This document shows, piece by piece, positions 47,082 through 57,544 of a stretch of DNA of 64,000 nucleotides. Origin of the DNA: Spirometra erinaceieuropaei. Its lineage: Eukaryota > Platyhelminthes > Cestoda > Diphyllobothriidea > Diphyllobothriidae. The stretch is taken from assembly GCA_902702965.1 (NCBI GenBank), contig CACRXP010000015.1:619184-683183 (forward strand), given 5' to 3'. Under the pieces are notes generated by a model. The model saw only the letters and a list, made by a program, of their open reading frames with translations, had not been told where the DNA came from and did not search any database. The translations under genes were made by a program, and so were the position numbers. How positions within the stretch are numbered: the stretch's first letter is position 1; each line of letters opens with the position of its first letter.

Positions 47082-48649
47082 GTGGGGACCTCGAGAAACT
47101 TTGCAGGAATCGTTTCTTCCAAACCTAGGAATCAACAGTAGTTTGTATGATCTCTATTGCACATTTGTGAGCAAAAATCGTGTCCTCCCTTGATGTTCAG
47201 AGCGACTCCTATGCAGTTGCTCCATATGGAACACGATATTCCTCCTCGTAGGTGCACTTAAAAGTTATTAGATAGTCTAAAAGTGACTTAAAAGGCAATT
47301 ACCTCCTGTCTTTTGTAACTACTTCGGGCAGCTGCGACTTTCGAAAGGGTGCTCTATGTCACTTTTGACAGTTTGGATAATGTGCCTCAAGACAAAAACG
47401 TCCGTTTTATAGACACGTGATCCAACTGCAAAATGCTATTCGAAGAGTCCGCAGATATTTGCTCACCTCCAGAGACGTCTGGCTTGCCGTCATCAGCTAC
47501 TATGGATTCAAATCGTCTAAGTCGAAAGTAACTACCTTAAATCCTCGTACATCTTCTAAGGCGCTCCAAAAGTCTTTGGATGCACAGAAGAAGGGAACTG
47601 ACTAGGACTAGATCACGTCTCTTCCTGGTCTGTGAGGACTTTAGTCGTCCGTTTTATGAGACTGGCTGTTGTATGCGGTATGACCGTAAGGAAGTTATCA
47701 AGGCCTTTAAGGGATTTCGGACAACGGAGAGACTATATCCGTCGCTAAAGAACCACCGGCTCGGCAGACTGACTACCTGAACGGATAGGTAAAGTTAGGG
47801 TACGATGACTTGCTAACACGGTCCATATTCCGACATTCTTTCGAGGTCAGGAAACACCAACTGTAGTCTTCTGATATACTTCTGAACGGAACCAATTTCC
47901 GATCATGGGCTAGACTGCTAATAAGCATGGAGCACACCTCAAGGTTCCCGTAGACGGTATCGTGATGCTCTACTACCTACTAGGTCCATATCTTTCAACG
48001 GCTTTCAAGAATAATGGAAAGTTTTTAAGTTTTGCTATAGGGAGTCGGCAAAAGGTCTATGTCCGTCTCACGCATTCTTTAAATTCTTGCTTCAAATAGA
48101 TCAATTTTTTCTGTCCGAATGGCAATTGCGAGTTAAAAACCCTTGAGAGTTTTACTCAATTCATGTGTGTCCAACTTCTCTTAAAGTCTTCTAGTGTTTA
48201 TTCAAGTTAGTCATTACGTTTTAGATATCTTTCCACTAAGGTATAAAATGAACTATCAAAATTTCTTTGGGTAGTATAAGTCTCAAGTATAGGGACAAAT
48301 GTTTTGAAATTTCATACTGAAATCTAAAAAAGACACTCCTAAAATGACTGCAAACATTATTTCACTTTGGCAGTTACCGGATGACTAATTTGAATCACAT
48401 TATTTATTGCCTGGAGACTCCGTCTCCACGGCATACCAGCGCATTCCTCAGTAAAATAAATCTGGTGCGCTCTGAATATACAAAGAAACGCTAAGCTGGG
48501 GGCTTGGAGGGTTGCCAACTGACGGGTTAACTCGATCCTCCTCTCAATACACAGAGAGTCAGACTGAGATGGCTTCCTTTTATTGTGCCATTGATGGCAC
48601 TTCCATCCAACGGGGATTTGGGTCGCCTCTTTGGTGTTTTGGTGAAAAC
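47082..48649 (+). other. TTLL intron, first part
   Basis: No exon or repeat recognised before the PLE cluster at 48650. Confidence 0.4.
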
Positions 48650-48727
48650 TCGGTCCATCCTGCTCGAACCCGTCATCAGAGACGAAAGCAAATACGGGTG
48701 GTTCATGCACAAGGGGCTGCAGTAATT
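48650..48727 (-). mobile_element. PLE end, ribozyme 5' half only
   Basis: Minus strand from the position of the TATA-like box to CTGATGACGGGTTCGAGCAGG, then cut at about 48656. It abuts a plus-strand PLE end at 48728. Confidence 0.65.
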
Positions 48728-48950
48728 AGCCACGGGGGGAGCGCACACGTGAACACTTTTCCCAACACCAGGGTCGGTGCGTCAGATGGTCGAGCAGTCA
48801 TCACACCAAGATTTAACGCACGTGATGAAATCGCAGCCGTTAACGACGCGAATTTCGGCAATCAAACAATTACCACACCAATTGCGACGATCCCAGATGA
48901 AAGGGGGAGCCGTGAATGTTCAGAGGCATGCAGTAGCATGGTGACTGCAT

Positions 48951-48960
48951 CCTATAAATA
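48951..48960 (+). promoter_or_regulatory. TATA-like box upstream of ribozyme
   Basis: CCTATAAATA, 44 bases before CTGATGA at 49004; the best-preserved example. Confidence 0.5.
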
Positions 48961-48993
48961 CTGCAGCCCCTTGTGCATGGACCACCCGTACCT

Positions 48994-49050
48994 GCTTTTG
49001 TCTCTGATGATGGATTCGAGTAGGAATCCGAAACGTCAGGCTAATAAAGC
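48994..49050 (+). ncRNA. Hammerhead-type ribozyme motif, best copy
   Basis: Stem I: outer GCTTT (48994-48998) with AAAGC (49046-49050), inner GTCT (49000-49003) with AGGC (49038-49041), internal loop T/TAAT. Core CTGATGA 49004-49010, one extra T, stem II GGATTC (49012-49017)/GAATCC (49024-49029) closed by GAGTAG, GAAA 49030-49033, CGTC 49034-49037 with predicted cleavage after C49037. No cis stem III is possible; A-C-G-T is self-complementary and could pair between two molecules. Confidence 0.75.
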
Positions 49051-49174
49051 TATTTTCCCAGCCATCGTGTCTCCTTCTTCAAGACTCGGACCATCGTGCG
49101 CAGACCAGACATGCGTGGCACGTGCAGACGGTGGTTTGTCTAGAAGATGAAGATGCGATCACTGGGACAAGAAG

Positions 49175-49230
49175 TTTATTTGCCTGACGTTTCGGATTCT
49201 CACTCGAACCCATCATCAGAGACATTCGCA
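49175..49230 (-). ncRNA. Hammerhead-type ribozyme motif at the end of the 49-50 kb PLE
   Basis: Minus strand CTGATGA (49219-49213), extra T, stem II GGGTTC/GAATCC, GAAA, CGTC (49189-49186), stem I GTCT/AGGC. It faces the plus-strand ribozyme at 48994-49050 across about 125 bases. Confidence 0.72.
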
Positions 49231-49261
49231 GATAGAGGTGAAGGTGGCACCAGGAGTGCAG

Positions 49262-49271
49262 TATTTATAGC
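49262..49271 (-). promoter_or_regulatory. TATA-like box upstream of ribozyme
   Basis: GCTATAAATA on the minus strand, 43 bases upstream of CTGATGA. Confidence 0.5.
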
Positions 49272-50664
49272 ACGTGGCTGCCGTGGGACCGTATGCGCAC
49301 TGCAATTAACAGTTCTCACAATCGCCGCTGGGGTCGTACTTGATGCGGCGGTGGCTTGGCGGTCCGAGTCCGAGTTGTTAATTGTCGCGATTTCGTCATT
49401 CGTGCTCGATGCTGGTGTGACGATTGCTCGGCAAACTGGCTCACTGTCACCGTGATAATTGCTCACCCGCGCCCTCCCCACGTGACTGATTCTCCTGCCC
49501 AGGGAAAATCGCAATACGGAATAGGCCACCGGGAGGTCATTGTGTTTGTTGATGGATTGCGGGCCTGAGAACCATGACTCGAGCAGCTCGCGGCTCACGC
49601 GGTTGTCACCCCTTGCAAGGATTTCGGCCTCTCGAAATTTGAAATTATGGCCGGGTCCCGTCGAGTGTGCCGCCACCTGAGAGTTAGCGTCTCCCCGCCT
49701 CACTGCTGCTGCGTGCTCGGCAAGTCGCGTACGGAGTAATCTCCCAGTTTCTCCGACATAATTGCTTTGTCCGCAACTACACCAGATCCGGTAAACGACT
49801 CCAGACGTTTCCTGCCGTGGCAGCGGGTCTTTTGGCCTCATTACTTGGCGTCTAATGGTTGCTTCCGGCCTGTTTGCAACCCCAACTCCAAGTGGAGTGA
49901 GAAGACGACTGACGGCTTCCGAGACGTTCTTCACGTACGGAAGAGCCCGCCAAAATTTGGGGCTAGTTGGATTTGGTCTCTGGTGTCCTTTTCGTATTCA
50001 CTGGTTGACAAAGTTGCGCGGGTAGCCATTGGCTCTCATTACCCGTCGAAGATATTGTAATTCAGCAACCTTGTCTTCCATTTCACTGCAGTGCGTCTCA
50101 ACACGCCGGTATAGCGCCCTTACGCAACTGCGTTTGTGACTGATCGGGTGGTTGCTATTGAAGTTCAGTATTTGCGTCGTATTTGTCGCTTTCCTGAACA
50201 CTTTGGTTTTTAGGCCACCACAATCTTTGCGGCAGACGAGGACATCCAGGAAGGCCAGCTGATTGTTTTCCTCCTCCTCCATCGTAAATTGAATGTCCGG
50301 GAAGACGGCGTTGAGTTGTTCTTTGAAAGTCAGCACCTGATCCCGTTCGATGACGACGAAGGTGTCATCCACATACCGAGCCCAGAATTTCGGTCTGTGG
50401 TGTCGGAAAACCAGAGACTCCAGCCGTTGAAGGACCGCCTCGACTATGAGTCCCGAAATCGGCGAACTCATTGGCGTTCCCTTCACCTGCTCGTAGATTG
50501 TTCCGTCGAATGTAAAGTACGTCTTGAGACAGAACTTCAGGTCCTGCGGGACCTGGCAGTCGAGACAATCGAACTACTCCTACGAGAGAAGTACGACAAA
50601 ACGGAGAATCGCCTCGGACACGCCCAAATCATCCAGCCTACTTAATTTAGTATATTTCGTGTAT

Positions 50665-51090
50665 CCGGCCGATACCTTAGGCACACCCACTGGACGCCTG
50701 TGATTACAAGCTATAAATTTACAGAGGGATGTATTCTAGCACCATTTTAACAAAGAATGTATTTAAATATCAAGCGCGATTCTCATAAAGTAAGTGGCGT
50801 ATGAGTATGGCAGTAACGTAGCCGCATTCGGCTTCCGTACAAACTGGCGTTCCTCTTCCACAGATCCTCTCTCTTGCGTGTCATAGAATGTCCGACTGAT
50901 ACCCTAGGTACACCAGCTGGACGCCTGTAATTGCAAGCTATAAATTTACAGATTGATGTATTCCAGTACCACTCTATTAAAGGATTATTTAAACAAGTAG
51001 CGTATGAGTATGACAGTAATATAGCCGCTTTGGCTTCCGTACAAACTTGCGTTCTTCTTCAACAGATCCCCCTGTTGCGTGTCATAATTT
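50665..51090 (+). repeat. Tandem duplication, two units of 200-225 bp
   Basis: 50665-50890 and 50891-51090 align throughout (ggacgcctgt.attgcaagc, tataaatttacag, gcgtatgagtatg.cagtaa, ttccgtacaaact, cagatcc, gcgtgtcata). The second lacks a stretch around aatgtatttaaatatcaagc. Intronic in the TTLL gene. Confidence 0.85.
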
Positions 51091-51610
51091 TTAAACTGGT
51101 GCTTGTAACAACACGGTTCAGAGGGACTGATGGCCTCAGCCCCAGACATTGTGGCGAGAGTTGAGTTCCTTTTTCATTCATTTGGCTCGGAGAACATCAA
51201 ATTCCTTTCCTTTTTTTGCTTTCGAGCCCCTCCTCAAAGGGAAACTTTTGACGACAGCTAGAAAAATTGCCTGCTATCAACGTCGTTGTCCAACCTGTTC
51301 ATGGTTATGCTAGGGCTGCTTCTAAGTAAACTTGTCACCTCCGGCTACTTAGGCCGTTGGTGGAGCGCCTGTATGCTAGCGCGTACTGGCTGCTTCTTAA
51401 TCTTACCATTATTTCAACTACATCCAATTCCTAGTTTCCACCTTAGGATAGATTCATGGGGTGAACGTGCTGTCCCTCAAAACCTGCAGCAACTTTCAGT
51501 TTCAGTGTTCTGTGGGGTGTATATTATTATTTTTGGACTTTGTAGTAATAATTGTTAATAATAGCTATTTTAGCTTAGCTGGACCACTCGTTTCTACTTG
51601 CTGCTTCTAG

Positions 51611-52060
51611 ACGAAGATGCATCTCACCAATTACTCCATCAACAAGTTTTCGGACGCCATGGAGGCCGAAGAGATGGCCCACAACGCCAATGCCGAGGGT
51701 GAGGGGGAAAGGGAGGGCCATGAGGACGACCGAGACTCCTCCTCCGTGCACAGCGACACAGGCGTCAACACCGAGCGCACTACACCGACTTGGCGGTGCA
51801 AGCTGCGACTGCGAAACTTCCTGCGTCGCGGCTCGGCGCACCATCGGAAGCGGCAGTCTGGTGGAGCTTCTGGCAGGACTAACAGCTGCCGTCAGTGGGA
51901 TCTTGACCCGAAGGTGTTTTGGGCGCGAGTCGATGAACTGGTGCGGAACACCATGTTTGCCCTGGTGCCCTACATTCGTGTCGCCTACTGGGCAGAGTGC
52001 CTGCGGACCCAGCTACGTCCTGACTCGCCCCGCGGCAGGAAAGCCCCCCACTGCTTCCAG
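51611..52060 (+). CDS. TTLL exon c
   Basis: Starts after TTCTAG with TKMHLTNYSINKFSDAM, the universal TTLL motif, and ends CFQ at a GTCTTT donor after 52060. It is exactly 150 codons, phase 0 on both sides. Between the motif and WDLDPKVFWARVDELV there is a long acidic then basic insert (EAEEMAHNANAEGEGEREGH, then arginine-rich), typical of disordered loops in this family. The donor GTCTTT is weak, but the next exon continues IFGFDLLLVE as expected for the family (CFQI.GFD). Confidence 0.9.
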
Positions 52061-53936
52061 GTCTTTCTCTTCTGCTTCTTGCAAACCATGATCTTCTCAC
52101 TGTGTCGGTGGTACCCATTACTTGTTTAGACGACAGTCATTGGACCTAAGGTTCGCATGAGGTTTGTAACTGGTAGCTATAGCTTCCCCTCCCCTCCCCA
52201 GTGGGGCAAATTGCGTTCAAGAACTCATCTACTGGCAGATGCGCTGGACGAAGTACCATTAAAACATGTGGGTGGGCATTTGACTTCCTCAGGAGTTAAC
52301 GCGTGTGACCTTCAGCAAAGTCTTCGATACAAGTTTTTTTTAGTATCCATCCGGACGTTAATAGCAATGTCCGGGCAGAATTCCATCAGCTCCAACCGCG
52401 TTATATTCAGTTCAGTTTATTTGAGCAAAATATATGCATGTGACTTTGAACTGCCTGTTTGTGCATGCAGTATGCTATGCTACTGAAGGAAATAACGTGT
52501 GGAGCGCTGTCCAACTACAAGTACGTGTTAATGGGTGCCTGGTGGGGCAAAAATAGTGTACATGTCAAAATCGTGTTGCTGGAACCTGTTTAGTAGCATA
52601 CAAATGATCATTTAAGCATCGACCAAATGTGCTGGACGATACGTTACTTTGTTTCGAGGTATTAAAGGCAAATTTACAAAGACATACTGTTACTGAAGCA
52701 TAATGTTTGGTAAAAGAATGTTTATCAGGAAGAATGGTTCCAGGGGAGAATTTCATTATGTTCTCGTGGTGAAATTGTGCGTGTTTCTGTACTTGTCGAA
52801 CTTCTTAAAAATGCCTAGGCAGATCATTTCATACCCCAATCACTTTGTTAGAGAAGAATAACCTCCTCGAGTCCAGCTTCGACCCAGTCACATGTAGTTC
52901 GAGAGGATACCCTCGCAATCTAATGGTGACAAGCTCGAAGAATTTGCCAGTTGCAAGGCAACATCCCTTTTCCCGCGGAAGCAAAACGCCTGTATCGGTT
53001 TGCCCCGTGATCTTCTGTAATCCAGAGGAAAGCGTTCTAGATTGGACAGGCGTGTTTCGTGTAGCAGTGAGCTTTGGTAGCGGGCTAACTTGACTGCAGA
53101 CCTTTGGACTTATTCAAAGGCGTTGCGGCTTCTAGCTTCCCACGTTCGCAAGCTTTACATGGCAAATTCTAATTACGGTCGCTTGGGCGTCCAGTGGACC
53201 TTGCCGAACCCTCTTTATCGCTCGTTGCAAAAGCCCTCTTGGCGAGATACAAGCTTGACTTGCATACTTTCTAGCAATGGGACGATGGCTTTACGACAAT
53301 GAAATACCTTTTTGACAATGTATACAAACGAGCGTTAAACTAATTTACTATTATCGTTAAATGGTAAAAACTGCGTCCCCTTTTAGTTGGTGGCAATATG
53401 GGGGATCAACACTTGTAATGCCACAAAGTTCTTAGATGCTCAGCCCTTTTGCTCGACACAAATGCTCTCCGAAGTAAGTAACTCCGGCAATAAACAAAAC
53501 CCTTGCCTAATAGTTGAGTCTAAAAAAGACCGGAATCGTCATCGTATATTGGAAATCACGTGTCGTGATAAATAATTAGTCTATCTGGATAAAACCACGC
53601 CAAGACAATGGACGACCCAGCTGAACAGTATGACTGGAAGACATTTCTGAGGGATGAGATGTGCCTAGCGCATCATTTGTCAGCAGCGGTGACCAAGTTT
53701 TTGTCACGCCACATGTGGTACGTATCCAGTCGATTACCATTTGTGTGAGAGATAGGGCAAAAAACCGCATGCGACCAAACCCGCACTTCTTTTTTACATT
53801 CAAGACCGTTACTGAGTGTTTTAAAGTTCCGTCCAGTACAAATAATACAGCCAACCTAAAACCACATCACAAGTTTCAGCTCACCTCATGAAACCTACAA
53901 TCAGAGCTCTGATTGGTTCCTTTGAAACTTCACCAG
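52061..53936 (+). other. TTLL intron; LINE tail at 52407-52440
   Basis: Only a short reverse LINE 3' end (ttcagttcagtttatttgag at 52407) was recognised. The rest shows no exon or repeat. Confidence 0.4.
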
Positions 53937-54343
53937 ATTTTCGGATTCGACTTGCTCCTGGTCGAGCCCGACTTTCGACCGGTGTTGCTTGAGGTTAACA
54001 GCAGTCCCAGCCTCCGAATAGACTGCATGCGACCGCTGGTGCAGCCCAGCAGCTGCAAACACGGCCTCAATCCCGCCATCATCCATTCGCCCAAGTACGC
54101 GGCCTTTTCACGCAGTCGGGTGGATGAACAGGTGAAGACTGGCCTTCTGAGGGCGACACTCAGTCTGATTGGCAGTCGCCTGCTCTTTGAGAGGATGAAT
54201 GCAGACTCACCGGAGAAGGCGTATGCCTTCCTAAACGCCTGCGGCTACAAGACGCCCTTCATTTCGATGGAGCCGAAGGCAGTCGAACCGGTTGAGGAGC
54301 CGGACAGTGATAAGAAGGCCCAACCCAAGGGAACTTCAGAAAG
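53937..54343 (+). CDS. TTLL exon d: end of catalytic core
   Basis: Acceptor CACCAG, donor AAG/GTGAGT. Encodes IFGFDLLLVEPDFRPVLLEV and NSSPSLRIDC; the GFD and LLEVN motifs carry the magnesium/ATP-binding acidic residues of the ATP-grasp fold. The rest (VDEQVKTGLLRATLSLIGSR and following) is a helical region after the core. Ends in phase 2. Confidence 0.92.
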
Positions 54344-54431
54344 GTGAGTGTTTATAGGGAGAAGGTGCACGATCCTGAGTATTTTCAACTATAATACCAA
54401 CCAGCCACAGATATGTCGTTTAATCGGTAGT

Positions 54432-54725
54432 TGACAGTTCGACCATCGGTTTCGATGATGTCCACCGTGTGCCCCACAGTTGCAGCAGCAATCGGAGCAG
54501 GGACTGTGACTTACGCAGGGGTTTATTGTGCCGGTAGACTTGCGTAGCATCCACCTACACTCTCCTCCTCCCTCCCCTGGGCCCGGTGTCAAGACAGAGT
54601 CAAGAAGACTGGAGACGAGGGAGGCCGCAGGTGGATGGCTCGGACTGATCTTCACCTTGGCGTTCCACCACACCCCCTGGTCCACACAACAAACGACCAG
54701 GATTTCAACCAACACGGCACGGCCG
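54432..54725 (-). repeat. R1 repeat, partial copy
   Basis: Same orientation as the 30.5-kb copy and very similar to it over its first 290 bases (gttcgaccatcggtttcgat to acggccgaagccgcacctga). The second half of R1 is absent. Confidence 0.8.
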
Positions 54726-54887
54726 AAGCCGCACCTGAATCGGTAGATACTTATCGGTAACATAGGTTGATTGGCTGGAATTGAGATACTGGCGTGCATA
54801 AAACTCATCCCTCCCTAAATTTGGACCGTAAAACAGGCAGTTTTGAGCTAAATTTTGGGAAAGGTAAATATTCCCGTAGCCCAACGC

Positions 54888-54965
54888 TAACAGTAACCCT
54901 AAACCAAACCTTAACCATTATCATATTCTTAACCGCTACCCTTAACCTTACCTGGAATCTAGAGC
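54888..54965. repeat. Degenerate CCCTAA-like stretch
   Basis: Irregular runs of taaccctaaacc, ccttaacc, ttaaccgctacccttaacc. Similar sequence lies at 30030-30060 and 30470-30500. It resembles a worn CCCTAA array but no two exact hexamer repeats are adjacent. Confidence 0.35.
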
Positions 54966-55134
54966 AAAGCCAGCCGTACTGCGGTCGGTTCCTGTTCTCG
55001 TATCCTGCTGGAGGGGAGGGGGCATATGTGCAATTACTGCCGAAATCGCTGCTTATGTGTTTTTAAATCTATTTTAAATCCTGCTGAGAAACGCGTTGTT
55101 TTTATTCAGAGGGATTGACAACTTCTTGTTTCCC

Positions 55135-55335
55135 AGGGGACACAGATGCGATCACTGGAACAAGAAATGTGTTGTCCTGATGTTTCGGTTTCTCACTCGA
55201 AACCCTTGTTGGGGATAGTCGCCGATAAGGGTAGTGGTGGCACAAGGAATGCAGTTTTTAAAGTAAGAATCGGAAACGTCAGGTCAATGAATTTCTTGTT
55301 CCAGCAATCGCATCTTCGTCTTCTGAACTGCTTCC
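55135..55335. mobile_element. Two opposed PLE-B ends forming an inverted repeat
   Basis: 55135-55262 reads minus (post-ribozyme tail, GAAACATC, stem II, with CTGATGA lost to CCAACAA). 55263-55335 reads plus (AATCGGAAACGTCAGG and tail). The outer arms (gatgcgatcactgg..caagaaat and atttcttgttccag.aatcgcatc) can pair over about 50 bases. Confidence 0.65.
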
Positions 55336-56339
55336 TCGAACTCACCTATTCGCTTCTTCTTTGTTTCGTCTCATCATTCCACTGGTGAATCGTTTTGTTT
55401 CGATACTGAGGCAACAAGTACGAAAATGTAGATGAGAGCAATAATCGTTCACGCACAGACACTACTTAAAATGGGCGACAAGGGGAGTGTTTACCACCCT
55501 CTCACCCCCGCCCCAGCACCACCATCATATTCATGGAGCATCTGAAAGCTATCATCGAGAGAAAGATTTGTTAAGGAATTGCAAGTTCTTTAAGATACCA
55601 GAACGCCTGCAGCGTGTATATTTGACATAGGATTCCCGGTTCCTCTTTACGATCAGGATAAGCGAACTAAAGAGCCAACTTCCTTTGCCTGTTCTAACAA
55701 AATACGCACGTATCGGCCCATCTTTGCGTCAGTGCATGTTACAAGGACCTCATCATCCTCTTTCACTGGTATTTAAACATTATGCACGCGGCATTCAGAT
55801 GCAAGATTCATCGGTTCGCTGCATCGCTTAGAAAAACTCGGCGGAAGTCGTCAAAAGTGCGGGCTCTTTCTCGGGGGGGAACTTTGAAGCGTTACCTCGC
55901 ATGCTTTGTTACTGAACTTCTTCGATTGCAGGGGAGGTGGCAAAAAAGCACACGATGCTGAGTAAAACAGCCAAGAAGTTGCTCTATTGTGGTGGCCCTG
56001 GCAGACGGATACTCCGAAAAGGAATCGGCGCATATCCACCGAGGCTCCAGTATCATGTATTACTTCGTACACGTGGTGCTCTCATGAGTGTTTTGTAAGT
56101 TCCAAAGCCACGTAGCTTGCGGACCCTCGTTATGAAAACGGAATCTGCATGCAGTACTGTCCCATTAGAGGCAATGAGAAATGTGTACCACGGTGCTGTT
56201 GAACTTTAGCGAAATACGTAGTTGTTTGTGAAGCACCTATTGAGCATGCGATATTTTAGGCGTCATAGTCACCTTTCACAGAGTTGGTTTCTATGCGAAT
56301 TGTAAATATCAAGGTATGTTTTTAGAATACAAATACACA
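55336..56339. other. TTLL intron without recognised features
   Basis: No exon with matching phase and no known repeat seen. Confidence 0.35.
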
Positions 56340-56595
56340 CAAACGTGGACTTCTAACTAACAGGTCGCGAGTTCGAATCTGGGGTGTTCCACACTTCGGG
56401 GTTGGGTATGGCTGGCTGACGACGGCTAATAGGCCAGAAATAGCCATTACAGTTTCCCTTGTCTTTGTCGGTAATAACATTCTGCTTATATGATGCGCCG
56501 CTGTGCAGCTGCTGGTTGGGCTCGAGAGAGAGCCCATAAGGCACAACGGAACGAGTGAGTTCCGTAAGAACGATCGATGAGTGCCCCTACAATTC
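56340..56595 (+). repeat. S1 SINE, long copy
   Basis: tRNA-like 3' head half (taactaacaggtcgcgagtt, cgaatctgggg), then the S1 body (ctgacgacggctaataggcc, ccttgtctttgtcggtaata, gcgccgctgtgcagctgctg, gggctcgagagagagccc) and end (gatgagtgcccctac). Box A is not clear in this copy. Confidence 0.75.
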
Positions 56596-56749
56596 CAATC
56601 TATACATATGTGTTAAACTTATAATTTTGCAAACAATTCGGAGAATATTTCTGATATAAATGTTCAGGACACGGCCATTTGAAATCATTCAAAACTTTTG
56701 GCTGCAGAAACATCGGTTAACGCGTGCCCGGGTTGTAGGTATGGAATAG

Positions 56750-57010
56750 CTGACAGGTAGACAGAGGGTCGGGTTGCAACGGATCGTTCCTAACGTGACC
56801 CCCGGCAGTCTTACGCATGTAAGATGCATGCCGGCCACCCCCTGATGTGCGACATCCTGATGTTTGTGTTCGGAGGACAGGGAATGAGAAAAGAGAGAGA
56901 GGTCAACGACTAGGCGCATTTTCCTCACCATAAACAATCTGAAGCGCTTGAAGCTATTACGGTGCGCTAAATGCTGTAACTTACCAGGTACAGTACGGCC
57001 ACTTCTACAC
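56750..57010 (+). repeat. R1 repeat, partial copy (R2 half)
   Basis: accataaacaatctgaagcg, cttgaagctattacggtgcg and cctgatgtttgtgt align to 31000-31180 reversed and to 17520-17760. Confidence 0.6.
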
Positions 57011-57424
57011 ATGACGGCCGTTTAGTCCGAAATGCAAATGTCAGTCCCCCTTGTCCTCCTCGGTGTGAAGGCTCTTGATTGAGTTGCAAGAAAGAAGAGG
57101 TACGAGCATGCTACGTTCTACAACTACATCGATTGAGAGGAACACAGCCAATTTCGCACCTTATAACGGAATGAAATGGACGCCTTTTATTGTCAGCTTT
57201 ATCCACTTAACTGATTTTGTGCGTTCTTCAAGCGTCTGAAGACGGGCTGGAGTGTCGGTCTCAAAAAGTTAGACAATAAATGTTTTCTCGCTTGAAAAAG
57301 GAGATACCATATTTTGTAGGACGCCCTCGAAGGCAGTCGCCTAACGGCTAACAACGATAGAGAAGGAGCACTGACGAAGGAGCGGAGGACCGGGGAGCCC
57401 AATTTTAGTCGATTAAAATGAGGT

Positions 57425-57512
57425 TTGGGGTACCTGGGACTCGGGTCCGCGTTTGTTACCCACTGAAAAATGGGTCAAACGTCATACCATTAGGCCACAG
57501 GACCGCTGACTT
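57425..57512 (-). repeat. tRNA-like sequence, second type
   Basis: On the minus strand GTCCTGTGGCCTAATGG (box A-like) and GGACCCGAGTCCC (box B-like) are spaced as in a tRNA, with a long middle. Pol III-derived SINE head or tRNA pseudogene; it is separate from the S1 copy next to it. Confidence 0.4.
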
Positions 57513-57544
57513 GTTTGAGATTAAGAATATTAAATATGGTAGAG

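Larger units (their letters stand above)
48728..49110 (+). mobile_element. PLE subfamily A, 3' terminal segment with intact ribozyme
   Basis: Begins at GGGGGGAGCGCACACGTGAA with the end of the PLE ORF region (AHVNTFPNTRVGASDGRAVI) and continues through TATA box and ribozyme to the tail atcgtgtctccttcttcaag. Parallel to 8885-9390 and to the reverse of 6285-6780. Confidence 0.8.
49145..50640 (-). pseudogene. Penelope-like element: RT palm, GIY-YIG endonuclease and 3' end
   Basis: Longest PLE in the window, antisense inside a TTLL intron. From 50640: TYFTFDGTIYEQVKGTPMSS (RT, preceded by decayed sequence), SGLIVEAVLQRLESLVF, catalytic YVDDTFVVIERD, NNQLAFLDVLVCRKDCGGLK, then a TGA replacing a codon after NFVNQ. 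The same frame continues (49934-49200) with PEATIRRQVM, the nuclease GVVYRIWCSCGQSNYVGETG and a C-terminal region ending near the ribozyme. A single stop and the missing 5' third prevent activity. RT plus GIY-YIG in one ORF is diagnostic of Penelope elements. Confidence 0.92.

Noticed and set aside
46762..47193. 143-codon plus frame overlapping TTLL exon b
   Set aside because: Different frame from the conserved TTLL reading; arises from GC-rich coding sequence.
47417..47605. 62-codon frame as a further TTLL exon
   Set aside because: Exon b already joins exon c in phase with the conserved motif order, leaving no room for it.
51690..52118. Open frames of 133 and 79 codons overlapping TTLL exon c
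   Set aside because: Alternative-frame shadows; no family resemblance, whereas the exon c frame has TTLL motifs.
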